From: Myxococcaceae bacterium
GTDB taxonomy: Bacteria > Myxococcota > Myxococcia > Myxococcales > Myxococcaceae
DNA length: 64,000 nucleotides
Direction: 5' to 3'
NCBI GenBank assembly: GCA_019694595.1
Contig: JAIBBQ010000002.1
Location: 62,001 to 126,000 of the forward strand
Shown: piece after piece, positions 48,679 to 54,980 of the stretch
How the letters are laid out: each line of letters starts with the position of its first letter
How positions within the stretch are numbered: position 1 is the first letter of the stretch
The notes under the pieces: model-generated
Told to the model about the DNA's origin: nothing
Databases searched by the model: none
Seen by the model: the letters and a program-made list of their open reading frames with translations, nothing else
Made by a program: the position numbers and the translations under genes

Positions 48679-49524
48679 TCAGCCGGCGTCGCCGGCGTCC
48701 GGCTCTCCCGCGTCGGTGCCCGCATCCTCGATACCGGAATCGGGCGGACCGGCGTCGGGAGGACCTGCGTCCGGCGGTCCCGCGTCGGGCGGACCGGCGT
48801 CGGGAGGACCTGCGTCCGGCGGTCCCGCGTCGGGCGGACCGGCATCGGGCGGACCTGCGTCCGTCGGTCCCGCATCGGGCGGACCGGCGTCTGGCTTCCC
48901 GGCGTCGGGAGTGCCGCCGTCCTTCTTGCCAGCGTCAGGGGTCCCGGAATCCTCGACCCCGGAGTCCCGGCCCGCGTCCGGGCGAGGAGGAACGATGATC
49001 GGGCCACCGTCCTTCATCATGCCCGCATCGCCCTCGATGGGCAGACCTCCGTCCGGAAGACGATCGGCCCGTAGCAGCACGAAGGGCGACAGGTGACCGA
49101 CCGTGCCGCCGACGGTGGCGCGAACGCGATCGAGCTGAGGGTCGCTCAGCGGGACCCAGCCAGTCTCGTCACGCGTGTAGATGCGCAGCAGCGTCGAAGG
49201 CACCCCCGCGTCGTCGTCGATGTTGGGCAGCCCGTCGTAGCGGAAGGTGACGTGAGCCGGCTTGAGGAAGGTGGTGCCCGACGGCCCGATCTCGAAGCCA
49301 TCGCCGAGAGCGGCCTCGGGCAGGTCCGTGGTCGGGCCGATGGTGAAGTTGACCTGGCGCTCGATGGCGCCCTCGTCGAGGCGCAAGCACACCTTGCGAT
49401 CACCGACGCAGAGCTCACCACCCGCCGGGGTGATCACCCCACCCGCCTGGTTCGCGCCCCCGCACGAGAGGCCGACTGCCACTGCTGCTGCGAGGATTCG
49501 CCGGTTCACGTGACCTGGGAGCAT
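48679..49524 (-). CDS. Lipoprotein with C-terminal Pro-Asp-Ala-Gly repeat tail
   Basis: A 281-residue predicted lipoprotein (G-L-S-C, Cys21); a GTG at 49509 is an alternative start. Residues about 25-160 are a beta-rich domain (V-N-F-T-I-G-P-T-T, F-L-K-P-A-H-V-T-F-R-Y, then W-V-P-L-S-D) reminiscent of ZU5-type modules. The last 100 or so residues are built from P-D-A-G-P and similar pentads, and the protein stops in this tail. Such tails usually link a domain to the outer membrane surface; here the tail is C-terminal, which is less usual. Confidence 0.72.
   Translation of the reverse strand: MLPGHVNRRILAAAVAVGLSCGGANQAGGVITPAGGELCVGDRKVCLRLDEGAIERQVNFTIGPTTDLPEAALGDGFEIGPSGTTFLKPAHVTFRYDGLPNIDDDAGVPSTLLRIYTRDETGWVPLSDPQLDRVRATVGGTVGHLSPFVLLRADRLPDGGLPIEGDAGMMKDGGPIIVPPRPDAGRDSGVEDSGTPDAGKKDGGTPDAGKPDAGPPDAGPTDAGPPDAGPPDAGPPDAGPPDAGPPDAGPPDAGPPDAGPPDSGIEDAGTDAGEPDAGDAG
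48742..48906 (+). repeat. 15-bp tandem repeat coding for the PDAGP tail, with 45-bp higher-order period
   Basis: About eleven 15-bp units of the type GGGCGGACCGGCGTC. Three unit variants alternate to give a 45-bp super-repeat that is present twice almost exactly (48742-48831) and then decays. It lies within the coding sequence of the lipoprotein above. Confidence 0.85.
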
Positions 49525-49570
49525 AGCCGCTGCTTGACCTCGTTCGAACCTGGGTCATTCTTCTCCCGCC

Positions 49571-50440
49571 GTGTTCACTGCGCTCACCCTGACGTTGCTG
49601 GCGCAGACCGGAGCCTCGGTGGAGCTCCAGCCGGGGTCGGCGCATCCCGGCGAAGCCGTGCTCATCGTGGTGCGCGGGAGCACCCGCGAGCCGAGCGGGA
49701 GTCTGGGCGGAGATCCGCTCGACTTCTTCGACTACCACGGCACCTACCTCGCGCTCGCCTCGCTTCGGGTCGACCAGGTCGAAGGGTCACTGCCGCTGGC
49801 GGTGCGGCTGGTGACCCAGGGGCGCGAGCAGGACGTGGGCGGTCAGCTCGACGTGCTGCCACCTGACTTCCGGCACCGCACGTTGACCGTGGCGCCCCGG
49901 TTCATCTCGCCGTCGAAGGCTCAGCAGCGGCAGATGAAGGAAGACCAGCGCGCCTTCGACGAGGCCTTCGATCAGGACCGGGTCGGCCCGATGTTCGACG
50001 ACGACTTCGAATGGCCGCGGCCCGCCGAGGTCACCGCCCCGTTCGGCGACATCCGGCTCTACAACGGCAAGAAGACCAATCAGCACTTCGGCACCGACAT
50101 CGATGGCAGCACCGGGGACCCGATCTTCGCCTCCAACGAGGGGGAGGTCGTGATGCAGCGCCCTTGCTACGGGTCGGGAAACACGGTGGTGCTCTTTCAC
50201 GGCCTCGGTCTCTTCACCGCGTACTTCCACCTCTCACGCTTCGACGTGAAGGTGGGCGACCACGTCGACCAGGGGCAGCGACTCGGACTGGTGGGAATGA
50301 CCGGGCGGGTGACGGGGCCGCACCTCCACTTCGGCGCCAAGATCCACGGCCGCTGGGTCAACGCCGAGAGCGTGCTCAGGCTGCACTTCCCTCCGGGGAC
50401 AGCGCCGTCCGAGACCCCCTCGCTGACTCCAGGGCTGTGA
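49571..50440 (+). CDS. M23-family metallopeptidase (LytM), probably periplasmic
   Basis: A 289-residue protein from a GTG start with a short hydrophobic N-terminus. Residues about 15-105 form a beta domain. The catalytic M23 domain has H172-x-x-x-D176 (Q-H-F-G-T-D-I-D) and the H-L-H-F-G motif at 251-255, with another His in Y-F-H-L-S. All metal ligands of an active zinc endopeptidase appear to be present, so it may cleave peptidoglycan cross-links. The short signal region lacks a clear positive end, so export is inferred. It is followed by a repeat-bearing noncoding gap. Confidence 0.85.
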   Translation: MFTALTLTLLAQTGASVELQPGSAHPGEAVLIVVRGSTREPSGSLGGDPLDFFDYHGTYLALASLRVDQVEGSLPLAVRLVTQGREQDVGGQLDVLPPDFRHRTLTVAPRFISPSKAQQRQMKEDQRAFDEAFDQDRVGPMFDDDFEWPRPAEVTAPFGDIRLYNGKKTNQHFGTDIDGSTGDPIFASNEGEVVMQRPCYGSGNTVVLFHGLGLFTAYFHLSRFDVKVGDHVDQGQRLGLVGMTGRVTGPHLHFGAKIHGRWVNAESVLRLHFPPGTAPSETPSLTPGL

Positions 50441-50932
50441 GCCGCAGCCGGTTCTCGAGGCACGAGAACCTGAGATTGAACGCCGAATCCGTGTCCTCCC
50501 TCGGCTCCTGAGCCGCCGTGGGCGCCGGTACCGTGTAGGTCACGCACCCGGTCGACCCACGCACCCGGTCGACCCACGCACCCGGTCGACCCACGCACCC
50601 GGTCGACCCACGCACCCGGTCGACCCACGCACCCGGTCACCGGGTCGACCGAGTGCCTGAGTACCCTGCCGCCAACGAGGTCACCCGGCCCCTGCGACCG
50701 GTGCCTTCTCGGACACCCCTGCTGACTCCTCGAACAGGCGCGGACGGGCACTGAGCAGGCCACGGGCTGGGGCCCACGAGTCCCCTGAAGCGTTGCGCGG
50801 ACTGGGCGGGTATGCCCAGGGTGCGGAGCGTCGCACCGAGGGCTGACGTCGAGTGTGCCTCGAACGATGCGCTGACGAGGCTGGAGGGCTCCGCGGAAAC
50901 ACGGAGCCCGAGCAATCAGGTCGAGCCGGGGC
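50441..50932. other. Noncoding gap with a tandem repeat array
   Basis: About 490 bp with no gene that I would defend. Open frames inside it are produced by the repeat or by GC bias. The left half holds the 17-bp array. The right half (about 50660-50930) shows no structure I can name. Confidence 0.6.
50541..50638. repeat. 17-bp direct repeat array with palindromic core
   Basis: Five exact copies of CACGCACCCGGTCGACC begin at 50541, 50558, 50575, 50592 and 50609; a sixth at 50626 breaks after 13 bp. Each unit contains the 8-bp palindrome GGTCGACC. The array is followed by ACCCGGT-C-ACCGGGT, an inverted repeat (50631-50645). There is no sign of spacers, so it is not a CRISPR. Confidence 0.9.
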
Positions 50933-51826
50933 CTACCAGGACCAGGGCAGGTGCAGCGCCTCGCGCGCCTCGGCCACGGTCATCGGCTCGCGGCCGGTGT
51001 CGCGGGCCATACGGACGGCCTTGGCCACCAGCTCACCGTTGGACTTGGCCATCTGGGTGCCGGCAGCGTCGAGGTAGAAGTTGTCCTCCAGCCCCACGCG
51101 CACGTTGCCACCGAGGGCGAGCGCGGCGCCGACCAGCTTCCACTGCTGCTTGGAGATGCCGATGACCTCCCACTGGTCGTCGGGCCCGGCCTGGCGGGCC
51201 ATGTGGGCCAGGGTCTCGGTGGTCGCGGGCACGCCGCCCAGCACGCCGAGGATGAAGCTGTACTGGAGCGGCCCCTTGAGCGCGCCCATGGCGAGCAACG
51301 GCGTGGCGTTGTGGATGTGGCCGACGTCGAAGCACTCGAGCTCGGGCTTCACCCCGCCCTCGCGCATCGCCTGGAGCACCATCAACAGGTCGCTGAACGG
51401 ATTGGGGAAGACGAAGTCGAAGACGAACGCTTTGCGCTTCTCGGAGTACTTCGCGTAGTTCATCGAGCCCATGTTGAGCGCTGCCACCTCGGGCTTGGTG
51501 CGCCACACGTACTCGATGCGCTGCTTCTTCTCGGCATCTCCTTCGACGCCCATGTTGAAGCCGCCGGTGCTGAAGTTGACGATCACCGGGCAGCGCTTCT
51601 GCACCTCGGCCTTGATCTGGCCGTAGATGTCCGACGACCAGGTCTGATCACCAGTGTCGGGTTCCCGCGCGTGAATGTGCACCTGCGCCGCGCCGGCGTC
51701 GTAGGCCCGCTTGGCTTCCTCGGCGATCTCCACCGGGGAGTACGGCAGATGAGGGCACTGTTCCCGCTTCGCGAGCACGCCGGTCAGCGCGCAGGTCACC
51801 AGCACCTTGTCCTTCGAGACGGCCAT
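50933..51826 (-). CDS. Second BKACE-family beta-keto acid cleavage enzyme
   Basis: A 297-residue TIM-barrel protein paralogous to the Kce gene at 18.1-19.0 kb. The family marks are A-G-A-A-Q-V-H-I-H-A-R-E (zinc His pair), N-F-S-T-G-G and R-V-G-L-E-D-N. BKACE enzymes take a beta-keto acid plus acetyl-CoA to acetoacetate plus a CoA ester; the substrate cannot be read. It lies downstream of an enoyl-CoA hydratase gene (12 bp), so an acyl-CoA-linked breakdown route is likely rather than lysine. Confidence 0.85.
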   Translation of the reverse strand: MAVSKDKVLVTCALTGVLAKREQCPHLPYSPVEIAEEAKRAYDAGAAQVHIHAREPDTGDQTWSSDIYGQIKAEVQKRCPVIVNFSTGGFNMGVEGDAEKKQRIEYVWRTKPEVAALNMGSMNYAKYSEKRKAFVFDFVFPNPFSDLLMVLQAMREGGVKPELECFDVGHIHNATPLLAMGALKGPLQYSFILGVLGGVPATTETLAHMARQAGPDDQWEVIGISKQQWKLVGAALALGGNVRVGLEDNFYLDAAGTQMAKSNGELVAKAVRMARDTGREPMTVAEAREALHLPWSW

Positions 51827-51838
51827 GGCGTTGCTCCT

Positions 51839-52618
51839 CTAGCGGTCTTTCCAGGCTGGCGACCGCTTCTCCAGGAAGGCGGTGACGCCCTCGGCGGCGT
51901 CCTCCGCGAGTACGTTGAGCGACAGCTGGGCAGCGAGCGCTTCGACCGCCTGAGGCAGCGGCAGATCTTCGGCCATGAAGAACGCCCGGCGACCGAGCGC
52001 GAGGATCGCCTGGCTCTTGCCCGCGAGCGCGCCGGCGAGCTGGCCCACCGTCTCGTCGAGCGCGGCGGCCGCCACCACCCGGTTCACCAGCCCCCACGAC
52101 ATCGCCTCCGCGGCGGTGAGTCGCTGGCCCAGCGTGATCAGCTCCAGGGCGCGCTTGCGGCCCACGTGACGCTGCAGGAGCGCCATCAACATCATCGGGA
52201 ACAGGCCGCGGTCGATCTCGGGCGTGCCGAAGCCGGCCCCGTCCACCGCGACCGCGAGGTCGCACGCCAGCACCAGGCCGAGGCCTCCGGCGAGCGCATG
52301 ACCGTTCACCCGCGCCACCACCGGCTTCTTGCAGCCCTGCAGCCGGAGGAGCAGCTGGCCATAGAGCCGCCGCCCGTCATGCCCGGCGAGAAACCCGTCG
52401 CCCGACATGCCGCCGAGGTCGCCTCCGGCACAGAAGACCTTGCTGCCCGCGCCGGTGAGCACCAGCGCGCGGACCGCCGGGTCTGCCTCGCAGCGGTCGA
52501 TGGCCGAGAGCAGCCCCTGCACCACCCCGGGAGACAGCGCGTTGCGCGCCGCCTCGCGGTTGATGGTCAGGCGCGCTTGGCCAGCTTGGGTTTCGACGAG
52601 GACTTCGGGCTCGTCCAT
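51839..52618 (-). CDS. Enoyl-CoA hydratase/isomerase (crotonase) family protein
   Basis: A 259-residue crotonase. Landmarks are F-C-A-G-G-D-L (oxyanion-hole region), N-G-H-A-L-A-G-G-L-G-L-V-L-A-C-D and F-G-T-P-E-I-D-R-G-L-F-P. The usual second Glu of hydratases (E164-type) is not obvious, so an isomerase or other crotonase reaction is possible. ATG 52618 is the only sensible start, and it overlaps the end of the tetR gene by 52 bp in another frame. Confidence 0.86.
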   Translation of the reverse strand: MDEPEVLVETQAGQARLTINREAARNALSPGVVQGLLSAIDRCEADPAVRALVLTGAGSKVFCAGGDLGGMSGDGFLAGHDGRRLYGQLLLRLQGCKKPVVARVNGHALAGGLGLVLACDLAVAVDGAGFGTPEIDRGLFPMMLMALLQRHVGRKRALELITLGQRLTAAEAMSWGLVNRVVAAAALDETVGQLAGALAGKSQAILALGRRAFFMAEDLPLPQAVEALAAQLSLNVLAEDAAEGVTAFLEKRSPAWKDR

Positions 52619-53265
52619 GCGGCCTCCAGGGTGCGCTGCGTGCCAGGGCTGACGCCCCGCAGAAAGGTCTCGGTCACCTGCCGCTGCGCGGCGAGCAAGG
52701 TGTCCTCGCGGCGGTCGATGAACCCCATCACGAAGCCGGTCAGCCCCATCTCGATGGCACCGAAGAACATCGCCGCGCAGAGCTTGGGGTCGTGGTCGGG
52801 CTTGAGCTCGCCGTTGCGCTGCGCTTCCTCGAAGAGCTGGGACGCCAGCTGGATCACGTGGGCGAAGGCCTTGCCGCGGTTGACCGCTCCGCCCGACGGG
52901 CTGCGGCCCACCTCGAGGATGAGCACCTTCACCGCCTTGGGGTCGCGCCGGTAGCTCTCGAAGGCCACGCCGACGACACTTTCCACGCGCTCGTCGAAGG
53001 TGTTGCCCTTGCCGGCCGCCTCGATGACCCGCGCCAGGAACCAGCTCCACCCGGCCTCGAAGACCGACTCCAGCAGCTCGTCCTTGTTCTGGAAGTAGTG
53101 GTACACGAGCCCGTACGCGACGCCGGCTTCCTTCGCCACGTCGGCGATGCGGCAACCCTGGTACCCCTTGCGCGAGAACACCTCGATGGCCGCGCGCAGG
53201 ATGGCGCGCCTCCGCTCTTCCTCACGCTTCCCCGGTGCTTTCGCTGCGCTGCTGTCCTTGGCCAC
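52567..53265 (-). CDS. TetR-family transcription regulator
   Basis: A 232-residue regulator from a GTG with AGGGG upstream. The N-terminal HTH is typical: I-L-R-A-A-I-E-V-F-S-R-K-G-Y-Q-G-C-R-I-A-D-V-A-K-E-A-G-V-A-Y-G, then L-V-Y-H-Y-F-Q-N-K-D. The C-terminal ligand domain is helical and its N-half resembles regulators of acyl-CoA metabolism. It heads an operon with the crotonase and BKACE genes, and a perfect palindrome lies at its own promoter, pointing to self-control. The ligand is probably an acyl-CoA (inference). Confidence 0.9.
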   Translation of the reverse strand: MAKDSSAAKAPGKREEERRRAILRAAIEVFSRKGYQGCRIADVAKEAGVAYGLVYHYFQNKDELLESVFEAGWSWFLARVIEAAGKGNTFDERVESVVGVAFESYRRDPKAVKVLILEVGRSPSGGAVNRGKAFAHVIQLASQLFEEAQRNGELKPDHDPKLCAAMFFGAIEMGLTGFVMGFIDRREDTLLAAQRQVTETFLRGVSPGTQRTLEAAWTSPKSSSKPKLAKRA

Positions 53266-53282
53266 GGCGCCCCTGGGCTCGA

Positions 53283-53300
53283 GTTGATTCCAGAATCAAC
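53283..53300. promoter_or_regulatory. Perfect palindromic operator before tetR
   Basis: GTTGATTCCAGAATCAAC: 8-bp perfect arms around CA. It starts 18 bp before the tetR start codon and 8 bp after the -10. The core TTGATTC-NN-GARTCAA recurs at 16281-16298. Confidence 0.72.
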
Positions 53301-53308
53301 CGAGCCGC

Positions 53309-53336
53309 ACACTACACGAGCCCCCCGGCAGCGCAA
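53309..53336 (-). promoter_or_regulatory. Candidate promoter of the tetR operon
   Basis: TTGCGC (53336-53331), 16-bp spacer and TAGTGT (53314-53309) on the minus strand. The expected start site falls on the palindromic operator, so a bound TetR dimer would block transcription. Confidence 0.5.
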
Positions 53337-53345
53337 CGCCCTGGC

Positions 53346-54890
53346 TCAGGGGTACGCCTTCAGGTCCACCTGGATGTTGGGCAGGTTGATGATGACCTTG
53401 TGCCCGTCCTGAGGAGAGGCGGTCAGCTTGCAGACGACCTCCGCGAGGATCGACCGCGCGGGCTGAGCGACCGGCATGCCCATCGAGTTGACCTCCGCCT
53501 TGCGGATGTCCTGCACGCCGAGGCTGAAGACGGTGAGCGACGGGTAGGTGAACGCGATGCCTGCGTGCGCCACCTTGGGCTGGATCTCGATGAACTCGTT
53601 GGCGGCGATCGCGCAGCCGTCGTTGATGTCGTTCTGGGCGATGGAGTTGAACCAGGGGTCGGTGAAGCCGACGGTGATCGGGCTGTAGTAGCCGCCGAAG
53701 GTGGGGATCGTCGCGACTCCGTTGGAAGGCACGAAGATGCGGATCAACGAATCGGGGCCGACGGTGTCGAGCGGATCGGGCCACCCCGTCCAGATGAGGC
53801 GCTCCGGCACCCAGATGAGGGCGTTGGCGTCCCACTTGCCGTTGGCGCCGTCCCACTTGCCGTTGGCGTTGGCATCGACGAAGCGCTCGTCGGGGTCCCA
53901 GGTGCCGTTGTCGTCGGCATCGACGAACGGCTCGGTGAGATCGTCGAACGGCTCGCCGTCGTCGAACTTGCCGTTGTTGTTGGCGTCGAGGAAGCCTTCT
54001 TCGCCCGCGACCACGGCGATCATGCTCACCAGGTTGTCGCGCGGGTTGTTGACGATGTCCTTGTTCGAGGAGTCCTTGCGGACGGGATCGACACGGCGCG
54101 GCTCCGGCTGATTGGTGGTCGACGGAGGCGTCAGATCGGTGGGCTTGGCGATCCACCGGTACGGCTCCATCCACTGCGGAGCGAGCAAGGCCCCGGTGTG
54201 GGTGGCGTCCTTGGGAGGGGCCCAGGTGAACACGCCGGGGTCGGTGGCCTTGGGGAACGGCAGCGACGACTTGTAGAGGATCTTCGCGTTGCCCACGACG
54301 TCGGCGACCGAGGCCTCGGTCGGGCCGATGGTGCCCGCCTCGGTGAGGAAGGAGACCAGCGCCCCCGGCACACCGTCGCCGCTGCGATCGCCCACGTGCG
54401 CGATGCAGTCGACCTTCACGCCTGCGATCAGGTGCCTCGAGGAATCGTAGGCGCCGATGGCGTGGATGCCGCCCGACGCGTCGCCCGCGATGGAGCCGCA
54501 CTGAAAGGTGAACTGCCGGGCGTTGGGCACGGACCCGGCCACGGAGATCGGAGGCGTGCTGACGGTCTTGTCGCCCGACTTCGCGGTGATGATGAGCGAC
54601 GTCACGCGGGTGCTCACCACCAGCTGGGTCTCGGCGTAGCCCGTGCCCTTGAGCGACTGCACCTGGGCGGGAGACAGCGAGACGCCGTCCACCTTGTCGC
54701 CCTGCACCTTGAAGTCGACCGGAGCACCCGCCTGCGGCTCGCCGCGGTAGTCGAGCACGCGGAAGCGCACCGTCACCACCTCGCCGATCCGCGGCTGGGC
54801 GGGAATGACCTCGAGGAATTCGAGCGAGGCTGCGCCGTAGCCACAGGCCGACAGCGACACCGCGGCAAGAAGTAGGAACGGAGAGCGCAT
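53346..54890 (-). CDS. Lipoprotein with Ig-like domains and calcium-type loops
   Basis: A 514-residue lipoprotein; lipobox L-S-A-C, Cys16. The N-terminal part has an invasin/Big_1-like pattern (V-T-V-R-F-R-V-L-D-Y-R-G-E-P-Q-A-G-A-P-V-D-F). A second such unit follows (G-V-P-G-A-L-V-S-F-L-T-E-A-G). Residues about 325-385 contain three E-F-hand-like loops: D-A-N-N-N-G-K-F-D-D-G-E-P-F, D-A-D-D-N-G-T-W-D-P-D-E-R-F and D-A-N-A-N-G-K-W-D. The C-terminal third is beta-rich with few cysteines. It is probably a surface protein using calcium. It lies 90 bp downstream of lptD. Confidence 0.75.
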   Translation of the reverse strand: MRSPFLLLAAVSLSACGYGAASLEFLEVIPAQPRIGEVVTVRFRVLDYRGEPQAGAPVDFKVQGDKVDGVSLSPAQVQSLKGTGYAETQLVVSTRVTSLIITAKSGDKTVSTPPISVAGSVPNARQFTFQCGSIAGDASGGIHAIGAYDSSRHLIAGVKVDCIAHVGDRSGDGVPGALVSFLTEAGTIGPTEASVADVVGNAKILYKSSLPFPKATDPGVFTWAPPKDATHTGALLAPQWMEPYRWIAKPTDLTPPSTTNQPEPRRVDPVRKDSSNKDIVNNPRDNLVSMIAVVAGEEGFLDANNNGKFDDGEPFDDLTEPFVDADDNGTWDPDERFVDANANGKWDGANGKWDANALIWVPERLIWTGWPDPLDTVGPDSLIRIFVPSNGVATIPTFGGYYSPITVGFTDPWFNSIAQNDINDGCAIAANEFIEIQPKVAHAGIAFTYPSLTVFSLGVQDIRKAEVNSMGMPVAQPARSILAEVVCKLTASPQDGHKVIINLPNIQVDLKAYP

Positions 54891-54945
54891 CGCCTGATCG
54901 GCTCCTTGGGGCGCCCGCGGGAGGACCGCGTGAGGGCGCCCGGGC

Positions 54946-54975
54946 ATCATCGACACCCCGATCAGGCAGCGTCAA
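54946..54975 (-). promoter_or_regulatory. Weak promoter candidate before the Ig-like lipoprotein
   Basis: TTGACG (54975-54970), 18-bp spacer and GATGAT (54951-54946) on the minus strand, about 56 bp upstream of the start codon and just after lptD. Confidence 0.3.
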
Positions 54976-54980
54976 GGAGT

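Noticed and set aside
48597-49007. Reading frames in other phases of the PDAG repeat
   Set aside because: A 15-bp repeat is open in every frame. Only the minus-strand frame with a lipoprotein signal and a domain before the repeat is convincing.
50541-50638. CRISPR array
   Set aside because: Units abut with no unique spacers, the period is only 17 bp, and no cas genes are near.
50197-50763. Leftward open frame across the 17-bp repeat
   Set aside because: The repeat keeps all frames open and the translation is a short-period artefact. It also overlaps the M23 gene on the opposite strand.
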